The notes beneath the pieces were generated by a model. It was not told where the DNA came from and did not search any database. It worked only from the letters and a program-made list of their open reading frames with translations. Below are positions 8,801 to 17,560 of a DNA stretch of 64,000 nt, piece after piece. Position 1 is the stretch's first letter, and each line of letters starts with the position of its first letter. Origin of the DNA: VMCP01 sp964408945 (lineage in GTDB: Bacteria; Bacteroidota; Bacteroidia; NS11-12g; UBA955); contig CAYPBJ010000008.1 in assembly GCA_964408945.1 (NCBI GenBank), forward strand, positions 17,283-81,282. Reading direction: 5' to 3'. The position numbers were made by a program, and so were the translations under genes.

Positions 8801-9628
8801 TTAAATTAAATAGATCGCAAGTGCTAACGAAATCTTTCCTTCAGATATAAATTGACTTGCTGTTTGATCTCGAGATTCAACCTTCATTAACTTTGCTTCT
8901 TCTATTGTTTCTGGGGATGGCCATTCGGCTAAAGCAGCCATTTTACCCACTTCGTTCGCGGTCAAAGTCTTGCTATTTTTAACGATTTCTGGAAGTTTAT
9001 CAAAACCAACGGTGGGTGACATGGGTTGACCTAATTGAAATAAATCTGAATACGTATACCAACTTCCACCCAATCTACCCACTAAATCTATCTTATGTTG
9101 ATCTATTTTACCCTCCTCATTGAGGACATCTTCATTGATATGTAATCTCAGAACCTTGCAGATCACCATATTCCCAGCTCCTCCGCCTTGTCCGAAGTGC
9201 TTCACTTCTATTACTTCACATTCAATTTGAACCGGACTTTCAGCCACTCTTAATGGTGCAATCAAGTCTGATTCTAGGGCTGTAAAACCAGCTTTCTCAA
9301 ATTCACTGATACCCTTTTCCCAAGGCGCCGCTGCTACGTTCATTTTCTCAACAATAGAATTCGAAACCACATTAATCACCACTTGAGGAACTTCCAATAC
9401 ATTTAAAAGGGTGTCTTTGGGAGCTCCAGTTCGCCCACTATTATTGGGTGCGAAGGCCAAAATAGGAGGATTGGCACTGAACACATTGAAAAAACTGAAA
9501 GGAGCCAAATTTGGTTTACCGTCTTTGCTAATGGTAGAAGCAAAACAAATGGGGCGAGGGCCAACACTTCCAATTAAAAATTGGTGCAGTTGTGGTATTG
9601 GCGTTTCAGATGGATTAATAACTAGCAT
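8801..9628 (-). CDS. Flavin reductase family protein (FMN-binding split barrel)
   Basis: The 275-residue protein resembles the flavin reductase/DIM6-type FMN-binding split-barrel family. The N-terminal region contains GSVGPRPICFASTISKDGKPNLAPFS, typical of the flavin-binding strand-loop, then FNVFSANPPILAFAP. Such proteins use NAD(P)H to reduce FMN or act as flavoproteins on small molecules; the substrate is unknown. It starts five bases after ribBA stops on the same strand, so it is probably co-transcribed with a riboflavin biosynthesis gene, which fits a flavin-dependent function. Confidence 0.85.
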   Translation of the reverse strand: MLVINPSETPIPQLHQFLIGSVGPRPICFASTISKDGKPNLAPFSFFNVFSANPPILAFAPNNSGRTGAPKDTLLNVLEVPQVVINVVSNSIVEKMNVAAAPWEKGISEFEKAGFTALESDLIAPLRVAESPVQIECEVIEVKHFGQGGGAGNMVICKVLRLHINEDVLNEEGKIDQHKIDLVGRLGGSWYTYSDLFQLGQPMSPTVGFDKLPEIVKNSKTLTANEVGKMAALAEWPSPETIEEAKLMKVESRDQTASQFISEGKISLALAIYLI

Positions 9629-9633
9629 TTTGA

Positions 9634-10857
9634 TTATTGAGCGTCTAAGTTATGTCCCATTTTGGTGCGTTTAGTGTCTAAATACTTGGCGTTGTGTGGA
9701 TTGGGTTGAACCTTAAGCGGAACATTTTCCACGATCTCCAATCCATAACCAATGAGACCTGTGCGTTTTCTGGGATTGTTGCTCATCAATTTCATTTTTC
9801 TAATTCCCAAATCTCTGAGTATTTGAGCGCCTATTCCGTAATCTCTCTCATCCATTCCAAATCCGAGTTGTATGTTAGCTTCTACAGTATCGAGGCCTTG
9901 TTCTTGAAGTTTGTAGGCCTTCAATTTATTGAGCAATCCAATACCTCTTCCCTCTTGATTCATGTATACAATAACTCCTTTACCCTCGCTTTCGATGGTC
10001 TCCATCGCTTTTTGCAGTTGTTCACCGCAATCGCATCTACAGCTTCCAAAAATATCGCCGGTCAAGCAACTCGAATGCACTCTGACTAGTACGGGTTCAT
10101 CTTCGGTCCATTGCCCTTTGATGAGAGCCAAATGTTCATGGCCCGTATCTTTTTGTCTGTACGCAATCAAATCAAAATCTCCAGAGTGAGTGGGCATTTG
10201 CACAGAGATTTCTCTTTTTATGAGAGACTCATGTTCAATTCTATATTTGATTAAATCTGCAATGCTTACTATCTTCAAATCAAACTTTTTTGCTACTTCC
10301 AAAAGGTCTGGTAATCTTGCCATTGAACCATCTTCGTTAAGAATTTCAACAATGCACCCAGCAGGTTCAAATCCAGCCATTCGAGACAAATCAATGGCAG
10401 CTTCGGTGTGTCCGGCTCTTCTCAAAACACCTTCGGCCTTTGCTTTTAAAGGAAAAATATGTCCTGGTTTACCTAATTCCTCATTTTTTGTGTTGGGGTT
10501 GATCAACGCCATAATGGTTTTTGAGCGATCTTGGGCAGAAATACCCGTCGTACAACCATATCCCAACAAATCAACCGAAATGGTAAAAGCAGTCTCATGA
10601 GTAGCTGTATTTTTACCTACCATCATGTCCAGCCCTAGTTCATCGCAACGTTCTTCGGTCAGAGGAACACAAATCAAACCACGTCCTTCTCTGGCCATGA
10701 AATTCACCAATTCTGGCGTCATGTTTCTAGCAGCTGTTAGAAAGTCACCTTCATTTTCACGATCTTCATCGTCAACAACTATGATGACCTTGCCTTGTTT
10801 TATGTCTTCAATGGCTTCGGCAATGGTATTAAGTACAACGCGAGGTTGGGAATTCAT
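9634..10857 (-). CDS. ribBA: Bifunctional 3,4-dihydroxy-2-butanone-4-phosphate synthase / GTP cyclohydrolase II
   Basis: The 407-residue fused enzyme supplies both precursors of riboflavin. Residues 1 to about 205 form the DHBP synthase domain, with the acidic loop DDEDRENEGDF and FMAREGRGLICVPL. The rest is GTP cyclohydrolase II, with the zinc cysteines in CLTGDIFGSCRCDCGEQL and the substrate loop NQEGRGIGL. A TACCTTTG box ends five bases upstream of the ATG, so there is no room for an FMN riboswitch. It is divergent from a GreA-like gene, and the two -7 boxes are only 10 bases apart. A flavin reductase gene follows. Confidence 0.97.
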   Translation of the reverse strand: MNSQPRVVLNTIAEAIEDIKQGKVIIVVDDEDRENEGDFLTAARNMTPELVNFMAREGRGLICVPLTEERCDELGLDMMVGKNTATHETAFTISVDLLGYGCTTGISAQDRSKTIMALINPNTKNEELGKPGHIFPLKAKAEGVLRRAGHTEAAIDLSRMAGFEPAGCIVEILNEDGSMARLPDLLEVAKKFDLKIVSIADLIKYRIEHESLIKREISVQMPTHSGDFDLIAYRQKDTGHEHLALIKGQWTEDEPVLVRVHSSCLTGDIFGSCRCDCGEQLQKAMETIESEGKGVIVYMNQEGRGIGLLNKLKAYKLQEQGLDTVEANIQLGFGMDERDYGIGAQILRDLGIRKMKLMSNNPRKRTGLIGYGLEIVENVPLKVQPNPHNAKYLDTKRTKMGHNLDAQ

Positions 10858-10862
10858 ATTTA

Positions 10863-10870
10863 CAAAGGTA
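10863..10870 (-). promoter_or_regulatory. -7 box (TACCTTTG) for ribBA
   Basis: A perfect TAnnTTTG box on the minus strand ends five bases before the ribBA start, predicting a leaderless or near-leaderless mRNA. The box of the divergent gene begins 11 bases away, so the two promoters must share sequence. Confidence 0.6.
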
Positions 10871-10880
10871 CAATTAATCG

Positions 10881-10888
10881 TACATTTG
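10881..10888 (+). promoter_or_regulatory. -7 box (TACATTTG) for the GreA-like gene
   Basis: A perfect TAnnTTTG box ends four bases before the GTG at 10893. The position supports the GTG start and predicts a leaderless mRNA. Its upstream -33 region would overlap the start of ribBA. Confidence 0.55.
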
Positions 10889-10892
10889 AAAT

Positions 10893-11372
10893 GTGACTAT
10901 TCCCACAAAACCCGAATTAATCACTGCCATTCTTAAACATTTGGAACATGGCTTAAAAGAGGCTCAAGAATCATTAAATACCTTAAATCAGTCTATGGCA
11001 GAGGAAACAAAGAGTAGTGCAGGAGATAAGTATGAAACTCAACGAGAAATGTTGCAATCAGAGTTGAATTTAGCAGAAAAACAAAAACTGCAGAAAGTAG
11101 AACAGTTAAATACATTTTCACGTCTAATTTCTGCTGCAGAAAACATCATCGATACCGAAAAGTGCATTCCTGGTAGATTCATTGAACTGGATTTGAATGG
11201 CACGAAAATACTTGGATTTTTAGGGCTTGGCTTTGGGGACATCAAGACTTCTTCCATTTTGATTAAGGGAATTGGATTGGAATCTCCGTTAGGAAAACAA
11301 CTTTTGAATGCACGAAAAGCAGATTCCATAATTTTCAATCAAAAATCTATTTTCATTTCGAATTGTTTTTAA
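10893..11372 (+). CDS. GreA/GreB-like transcription elongation factor family protein
   Basis: The 159-residue protein is predicted to start with GTG; the only nearby ATG is in another frame. Residues 10-75 form a charged helical coiled-coil-like hairpin containing SSAGDKYETQREMLQSEL, as in the N-terminal domain of Gre factors. The C-terminal half (residues 90-159) resembles the FKBP-like Gre domain, ending in SPLGKQLLNARKAD. Such Bacteroidota proteins are often misnamed 3-oxoacyl-ACP synthase. Whether it stimulates transcript cleavage like GreA or works as an antagonist is unknown. The aldehyde dehydrogenase gene begins four bases after its stop. Confidence 0.7.
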   Translation: MTIPTKPELITAILKHLEHGLKEAQESLNTLNQSMAEETKSSAGDKYETQREMLQSELNLAEKQKLQKVEQLNTFSRLISAAENIIDTEKCIPGRFIELDLNGTKILGFLGLGFGDIKTSSILIKGIGLESPLGKQLLNARKADSIIFNQKSIFISNCF

Positions 11373-11376
11373 GGGT

Positions 11377-12747
11377 ATGAATTTCGAATTACTGAAAAGC
11401 CAACAAATAGAATTTATCAAATCCGGAAAATTGTTATCGGTTGATTATCGAATTGAATTGTTGAATCAGTTAAAGTCTAACATCAAATCTTTAGAAAGTG
11501 AAATCTTAAATGCCCTTCACGATGATTTTGGAAAATCTGAATTTGAAGCTTATTCCAGTGAAGTTGGATTTATCTACCAGGACATTAATGAAACCATAAA
11601 ACACATTGGGAAATGGTCAAAACCCGTTAGAATGCGAACGGCATTATCGCTGTTCCCATCCTCGGCAAAAATATATTCACAGCCCTACGGTAGAGTATTT
11701 ATCATCGCCCCTTGGAATTATCCGTTCCAATTATTGATTGCCCCACTAATAGCTGCTATTTCCGGGGGAAATACCGCCTTACTTAAGCCCAGTGAATTAA
11801 CCCCGAAGGTATCGGCAATCTTAAATAAATTAATCAGTCAAACCTTCCCAAACGAAATTGTTGCGTTGGTTGAAGGCGATGGAATTGAGATTGTTCCACG
11901 TGCTATAAATGACTACAGACCTGATTTGATTTTTTTTACAGGCTCTACAGCGGTAGGACGAAGCATTGCTAAACAAGCAGCAGAACATTTAATACCTTGT
12001 ATCCTTGAGTTGGGCGGTAAAAGTCCCTGCATCATCGATCGATCGGCCGACTTGAAAGTTGCCGTTAAGAGAATTGCCTTTGGAAAATGCATCAATGCGG
12101 GTCAAACCTGTGTTGCACCTGATTATTTTATTGTGCATGAGTCAATCAAAGAGTCATTTATTAAAGAATACAAAGAAACGGTTGATGGATTTTATTCTGG
12201 AAATGCCATTGAAAGCAGTGATTTTACCCAAATAGTTAATGACCGTCATTTTGAAAGGATTGAAAAATTATTGACTCAAACCAAGGTATTGATGGGGGGA
12301 AGAACAGATAAAGACAAGAGAAAAATTGAACCAACATTGGTAGAAGGGAAATTAGATCATCCCATTATGCAAGAAGAAATTTTTGGTCCTGTTTCACCGG
12401 TATTCACGTTTAAAAATGAGTCTGAAATTTTTGACTTGATAGAGAAAAATAACAACCCTTTGAGTTTGTATTTGTTCACTCAGAATTCTGTGATGGAGAA
12501 AAACATAGTTGATCGTATTTCGTTTGGAGGTGGTTGCATAAACAATACTCTCATGCATTTGGTTGACCCAAAGCTCCCATTTGGTGGCATTGGTAACTCG
12601 GGTCAAGGTGCATACCACGGAAAAGCCGGATTCGACGCCTTTACACACAAAAAGAGTGTGGTGAAAACCGCAACTTGGTTCGATTTAAAGCAGAAGTATC
12701 CTCCGTACTCGGCAGGAGCCTTAAAGCTGATTAAAAAATTTCTATAA
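11377..12747 (+). CDS. Aldehyde dehydrogenase, class 3-like
   Basis: The 456-residue NAD(P)-dependent aldehyde dehydrogenase has the short length and IAPWNYPFQLLIAPL motif of the class 3 (fatty aldehyde) group. The general-base glutamate is in LELGGKSPCIID and the catalytic cysteine in NAGQTCVAPDYF. Medium- or long-chain aldehydes are the usual substrates of this group; specificity here is inferred. It begins four bases after the GreA-like gene stops, and its end lies four bases from the end of the convergent E1 dehydrogenase gene. Confidence 0.92.
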   Translation: MNFELLKSQQIEFIKSGKLLSVDYRIELLNQLKSNIKSLESEILNALHDDFGKSEFEAYSSEVGFIYQDINETIKHIGKWSKPVRMRTALSLFPSSAKIYSQPYGRVFIIAPWNYPFQLLIAPLIAAISGGNTALLKPSELTPKVSAILNKLISQTFPNEIVALVEGDGIEIVPRAINDYRPDLIFFTGSTAVGRSIAKQAAEHLIPCILELGGKSPCIIDRSADLKVAVKRIAFGKCINAGQTCVAPDYFIVHESIKESFIKEYKETVDGFYSGNAIESSDFTQIVNDRHFERIEKLLTQTKVLMGGRTDKDKRKIEPTLVEGKLDHPIMQEEIFGPVSPVFTFKNESEIFDLIEKNNNPLSLYLFTQNSVMEKNIVDRISFGGGCINNTLMHLVDPKLPFGGIGNSGQGAYHGKAGFDAFTHKKSVVKTATWFDLKQKYPPYSAGALKLIKKFL

Positions 12748-12751
12748 CTGA

Positions 12752-14797
12752 CTAATAATTAATCAACCAGTTCAATCTTTCGAGCACTTTTTCAGCATTA
12801 GGGAGCATTTGCGCTTCCATTCCCATGTTTAATGGAACTGCAGGAATGTCTTTGCTACCCAAAGTTTGAACGGGTGCATCTAAGTATTGGAAACACTCTT
12901 GGGCAATTCTTCCTGCCAAAGCTTCTGCAAAGCTATTTCTGAGCGTTTCTTCCGTAAGAACAAGTACTTTACCATGCTTTTTGGTCAATTCAAAAATGGC
13001 ATTTTCATCGTATGGGGCCAAGGTTCGCAAATCTATGATTTCAACTTGCCCTTTTAAGTTTTTCGCCGCATTCAACGCCCAATAAACACCCATACCATAA
13101 GTAACAACTCCAACTGAAAGACCATTTTCAACTTTATCCTTGTCTGCCTCTAAAACCACTCGTGCCTTTCCAAACGGAATGACATAATCTTCAGAAGGTT
13201 CAGATGTTTTAGCTAATTCTGTTCCAGCTACTTTACTCCAATACAAACCCTTGTGTTCAAACATAACTACCGGGTTGGGATCATAGAAAGCGGCTTTCAT
13301 CAACCCCTTCATATCTGCAGCTGTACTTGGATAGGCAATTTTTATACCTTTGATGGGTAAAATACTACTTTCTACAGTGCCTGAATGGTAAGGCCCTCCA
13401 CCACCATAAGCACCTGTTGGCACTCTAATAATGGAAGATACAGGATACTTACCCATAGATAAATAACAACTTTTTGATAATTCAGTAACCAATTGGTTTA
13501 CACCGGGCCAAATGTAATCGGCAAATTGAATTTCAACTATGGGTTTACACCCTACAGCACTCATGCCGGCGGTACTTCCAACAATGTATGCCTCCTGAAT
13601 GGGTGTATTGAATACTCTTGACTTGCCGTATTTATCAGCCAATGTAGCGGCTTCCCTAAACACGCCACCCAAACGATGTCCTACATCTTGACCATATAAC
13701 AATGCTTCTGGGTGATTTTTTAGGATTTCATCCACCGCAAATAAAGCGGCATCTACCATAACAACGGGTTCACGTCCCTCGGGAGCTCTAACACCCTGTT
13801 CCTCAGTAATAGGTGTAGGAGCCAAAATATGATCAAATAACGAATCAGGTTGAGGGTCTGCCGCATTTTTTGCTTTTTCAAAATCCTGACTAACCATATC
13901 AGCTACTTTGGAGGCAATGGCATCCAATTCTGCTTCGGTTACGGCTAAACTCAACAAAAGTTGTTTTAAGCGTGGAAGCGGATCTTGTTTTTGCTGTTTC
14001 TCTAAATCATCTCTATACCATTCGCTTCTAACTCCAGAAGTATGGTGTCCCAACAAAGGAACTTTAACATGAACCAACATGGGTTCACGGTTGGCTCTAA
14101 CAATTTCAATGGCACGCTTCATTTCATCGTGGCATTGCACAAAATCAGATCCATTGATTCTTATTCTTCGAAGACCCTTGAAACCCAAACCGTATTCAAA
14201 GGCATCCATGGCACGCATTTCATCTCCTGAAGCTGAAATTCCCCAATCGTTATCCTGGATAAGATAAATAATGGGTAATTTATGAAGAACAGCCATCTGC
14301 AATGCTTCAGCAACTTCACCTTCAGTGACTGAACCATCTCCGAGAGAGCATAAAACAACAGGTTTTTCAGCCGAAGTAAGTAAGCCTTGACTTTCCTTGT
14401 ATTTGAGTCCGTGTGCAGCCCCCGTAGCAGGAATGGCTTGCATGCCCGTAGCACTGCTTTGATGGGGCATTTTGGGCATATCTGCCCTGTTTAAAGAGGG
14501 GTGTGCGTAATACGTTCTTCCGCCACTAAATGGGTCTTCTGCCTTGGCCAAGAGCTGCAACATCAACTCATATGGAGTCATACCCATTGACAAAAGCATA
14601 CTTTCATCTCGATAGTAAGGATACACATAATCAACTGACTTCATGTGTAATCCGGTAGCGATTTGAATTGCTTCGTGACCCTTAGAAGTACTGTGAACAT
14701 ACTTTGTTATGGGTCTATTTTCGTCATATATTGCGGCCATCGCACGGGCAGTTTGCATCAATTCCCAGGCCTTAAGAAGTACTTGTTTGTCTATCAT
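12752..14797 (-). CDS. 2-oxoacid dehydrogenase E1, fused alpha and beta subunits
   Basis: The 681-residue thiamine-diphosphate enzyme joins the E1 alpha (residues 1 to about 325) and beta (about 345-681) subunits of a branched-chain-type 2-oxoacid dehydrogenase. The alpha part has the ThDP motif GDGSVTEGEV and HHTSGVRSEWYR. The beta part has GQDVGHRLGGVFREA and RVPTGAYGGGGPYHSG. It should decarboxylate a 2-oxoacid and pass the acyl group to a lipoyl E2, but no E2 or E3 gene lies nearby. A second, longer fusion is at 32132-34540. Substrate is probably branched-chain 2-oxoacids. Confidence 0.92.
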   Translation of the reverse strand: MIDKQVLLKAWELMQTARAMAAIYDENRPITKYVHSTSKGHEAIQIATGLHMKSVDYVYPYYRDESMLLSMGMTPYELMLQLLAKAEDPFSGGRTYYAHPSLNRADMPKMPHQSSATGMQAIPATGAAHGLKYKESQGLLTSAEKPVVLCSLGDGSVTEGEVAEALQMAVLHKLPIIYLIQDNDWGISASGDEMRAMDAFEYGLGFKGLRRIRINGSDFVQCHDEMKRAIEIVRANREPMLVHVKVPLLGHHTSGVRSEWYRDDLEKQQKQDPLPRLKQLLLSLAVTEAELDAIASKVADMVSQDFEKAKNAADPQPDSLFDHILAPTPITEEQGVRAPEGREPVVMVDAALFAVDEILKNHPEALLYGQDVGHRLGGVFREAATLADKYGKSRVFNTPIQEAYIVGSTAGMSAVGCKPIVEIQFADYIWPGVNQLVTELSKSCYLSMGKYPVSSIIRVPTGAYGGGGPYHSGTVESSILPIKGIKIAYPSTAADMKGLMKAAFYDPNPVVMFEHKGLYWSKVAGTELAKTSEPSEDYVIPFGKARVVLEADKDKVENGLSVGVVTYGMGVYWALNAAKNLKGQVEIIDLRTLAPYDENAIFELTKKHGKVLVLTEETLRNSFAEALAGRIAQECFQYLDAPVQTLGSKDIPAVPLNMGMEAQMLPNAEKVLERLNWLINY

Positions 14798-14883
14798 TCG
14801 AATCGCACTACAATTTTAGGCAATTTAATTTTGAGTTTTGAATCGAATCTAAAAACATTATCTTGCAAGAATATCTGTATTTT

Positions 14884-17508
14884 ATGACAAAGCGCAACCT
14901 ACTGATTGCCTTATTATTTATTGGCTTTAATTCCTCTCTTTTATCTCAAGGAGAAGGCGATACGGCACAAATTGACCGAATAGACGAAGTTAGAATTAAG
15001 CAAAATAGACTCAAAGAAAAACTCAAAGAGTCAGCTCTTACTGTTGAAAGCATGACCGCTCAAAGCATCAAAGAAACTCCAGCTTCTGATTTTTACGAGG
15101 CATTGGGTCATCTTAAAGGCGTTGATGTAACTTCTGCTTCTTTGGGATTTAGAATTGTTAATACTCGTGGGTTTAACTCTACCTCACCCGTTCGTACACT
15201 TCAAGTCATTGACGGAGTAGATAATCAAAGCCCTGGATTGAATTTCTCGTTGGGTAACTTCTTAGGAGCTTCAGAGTTAGATGTTGCTGGACAAGAAATT
15301 GTGGTGGGTGCAAGTTCATCGTATTATGGACCAGGGGCATTTAACGGTGTAATTAGCATGACTACCAAAGACCCATGGAAAACTCCAGGTTTCAGTTACA
15401 AATTCAAAATGGGCGAAAGGCAATTGATGGAAAATTCATTGCGCTATGCTAAAGTTTTTTACGACAAGAAACACAGGGAATTGTTTGCCTTTAAAACAAA
15501 CTTCTATTACATGCAAGCCTATGATTGGGTTGCAGATAATCAAGACCCAGTACAAGATTCAAAAGTAGCAAGAAACAACCCAGGGGGTTACGATGCCATC
15601 AACAAATACGGCGATGAAGTTCTTAGACCAGGCGAATACGATCAAACGAGTGTTGCTGGTATGTATGACGTTCCCGGATTGAACCGTTATTTTAGAGATG
15701 GATATTGGGAAAAAGATTTGGTTGATTACAACACCTATAATTTAAAAACCAGTGCTGCCTTTGCCGCTAAACCCTTCAAAGACAAGCGAAAGGAATTCAT
15801 CTATCAAATCAATTTTGGTATGGGTACTACTGTTTATCAAGGCGATAATAGATATAGCTTAAATGATATTCAATTTCTCCAAAACAGAATTGAATACAAA
15901 CATAAAGACGGGTTTATTCGTGCATACGCTACGCATGAAGACGCGGGGAATACTTATGATGCTGTTTTCACTGCCCTTCTCATGCAACAAGCAACCAAAC
16001 CCGATGACCTTTGGGGAGGAGATTATCAAAATTATTGGCGAAACAAAATCAAGCCTCAAGTAAAAAAACTACCCGGATATCCGAATTTCTTTCCTGCTGA
16101 TAGTCTGCAATTATTCAATAAAATGATGGCTGATTTGGTCAATAACAACATAGACCAATTTACGCAGTGGCACAATGAAGCTAGGGCAAAGGCCAACTCT
16201 GCCAACGATTTCAGAGGAATTCAACATCCTTTTGATGTAACTTATAATAGATTTGAGCCGGGTTCTGAAAGATTTGATTCATTGAAAAATGCCATCACTA
16301 GTAAAAAAAGCTTTGGTGAAGGTGGTAGCGGATTTTACGATAAAAGTGCCCTTTATAATTTCCAAGCAGAGCATAACTTTGATTTAGGCAACAGACATAA
16401 ACTTAAATTGGGTGTAAGTGGTAGATTATACACGCCCAATTCAGCAGGAACTATTTTTTCAGATACCAACGGAAGAGTTATTACAAATACTGAGGCGGGT
16501 GCTTATGCGGGTTATGAGAAAAAATACATGAAAGACAAGTTGAAAATGAACGCCACCTTCAGGATTGACAAGAATGTGAATTTTCCATTTGTATACTCCC
16601 CTGCATTGTCTTTTGTTTACACCCCTGACAAGATTACCTATTATCGCGTTTCGTTGACCAGCGGTGTTAGAAATCCTACGTTGGCTGACCAATATTTATA
16701 TTACAATGTGGGAAGAGCTATTTTGTTGGGGAACATTAAGGGATATCAGAATTTGGTTACCATGGAATCTCTCAACGATTATTTCTTAGTTGCCCAGCCT
16801 GACCTTAGCATTCTAAGGTATTTTGATGTAGCGCCAGTGGTTCCGGAGAAAGTCAAAAGTATTGAAGTTGGGTACAAAGCATTTCTCTTCAAAAATAAAC
16901 TCAACATTGATTTCAGTGCTTATTATTCCTATTATGAAGATTTCATAGGATATAAAATTGGATTCGACCCATTTATAGATCCTACAATCAATAAGATTAT
17001 GGGTGGACAAGTATACAGAATTGCAACAAATGCAGAAACTCCAGTCACTACGCAAGGTACATCCATTGGCTTAAACTATTTCTTTGGCGACTATTACACC
17101 ATTGGCTTTAACCATTCATACAACCAATTGAATAAGCAAGACAATCAAGATCCAATCATACCTGCTTTCAACACACCGAGGCATAAATTCAATTTAAGCT
17201 TATCAGGAAGTCAGATGAAAGTAAAAAACGTGGAGCAACTTTCGTTCAATATTAACTTTAAATGGGTAGAAGGTTTTGTTTTTGAAGGAAGTCCACAATT
17301 TACCGGAAACATTTCCTCTTATTATTTAATTGATGCCATGGTAGCCAAAGAAATCCCCAAATATCACCTACAATGTAAACTTGGAGCATCTAATTTAACC
17401 AACAATATGGTGATGCAAGTGTATGGTGGGCCGCGGATTGGCCGAATGGCTTACTTCTCTGTACTGTATGATTTGCCCACGAAGGCAAATACACACACCA
17501 ATAAGTAA
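14884..17508 (+). CDS. TonB-dependent receptor (no carboxypeptidase-like domain)
   Basis: The outer-membrane receptor has about 874 residues. It has a signal peptide ending near SLLSQG, then a plug domain with VNTRGFNSTSPVRTLQVIDGVDNQSPG and GASSSYYGPGAFNGVISM, then a long beta barrel ending in an aromatic-rich strand. The ATG at 14884 is preferred to an upstream TTG because it gives the signal peptide MTKRNLLIALLFIGF. Unlike the other two receptors here it has no obvious carboxypeptidase-like regulatory domain and no DUF4249 partner. Next comes a secreted alpha/beta-hydrolase gene, 52 bases downstream. The imported substrate is unknown. Confidence 0.92.
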   Translation: MTKRNLLIALLFIGFNSSLLSQGEGDTAQIDRIDEVRIKQNRLKEKLKESALTVESMTAQSIKETPASDFYEALGHLKGVDVTSASLGFRIVNTRGFNSTSPVRTLQVIDGVDNQSPGLNFSLGNFLGASELDVAGQEIVVGASSSYYGPGAFNGVISMTTKDPWKTPGFSYKFKMGERQLMENSLRYAKVFYDKKHRELFAFKTNFYYMQAYDWVADNQDPVQDSKVARNNPGGYDAINKYGDEVLRPGEYDQTSVAGMYDVPGLNRYFRDGYWEKDLVDYNTYNLKTSAAFAAKPFKDKRKEFIYQINFGMGTTVYQGDNRYSLNDIQFLQNRIEYKHKDGFIRAYATHEDAGNTYDAVFTALLMQQATKPDDLWGGDYQNYWRNKIKPQVKKLPGYPNFFPADSLQLFNKMMADLVNNNIDQFTQWHNEARAKANSANDFRGIQHPFDVTYNRFEPGSERFDSLKNAITSKKSFGEGGSGFYDKSALYNFQAEHNFDLGNRHKLKLGVSGRLYTPNSAGTIFSDTNGRVITNTEAGAYAGYEKKYMKDKLKMNATFRIDKNVNFPFVYSPALSFVYTPDKITYYRVSLTSGVRNPTLADQYLYYNVGRAILLGNIKGYQNLVTMESLNDYFLVAQPDLSILRYFDVAPVVPEKVKSIEVGYKAFLFKNKLNIDFSAYYSYYEDFIGYKIGFDPFIDPTINKIMGGQVYRIATNAETPVTTQGTSIGLNYFFGDYYTIGFNHSYNQLNKQDNQDPIIPAFNTPRHKFNLSLSGSQMKVKNVEQLSFNINFKWVEGFVFEGSPQFTGNISSYYLIDAMVAKEIPKYHLQCKLGASNLTNNMVMQVYGGPRIGRMAYFSVLYDLPTKANTHTNK

Positions 17509-17533
17509 ATGAAAAAATAATCATTTATTTTAT

Positions 17534-17541
17534 TAATTTCG
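17534..17541 (+). promoter_or_regulatory. -7 box (TAATTTCG) and A-rich leader of the hydrolase gene
   Basis: TAATTTCG (one mismatch from TAnnTTTG) lies 19 bases before the ATG at 17561. The leader between them is A-rich, a feature linked to efficient translation in Bacteroidota, which rely little on Shine-Dalgarno pairing. Confidence 0.4.
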
Positions 17542-17560
17542 TTTAAAACTAAACTAAAAT

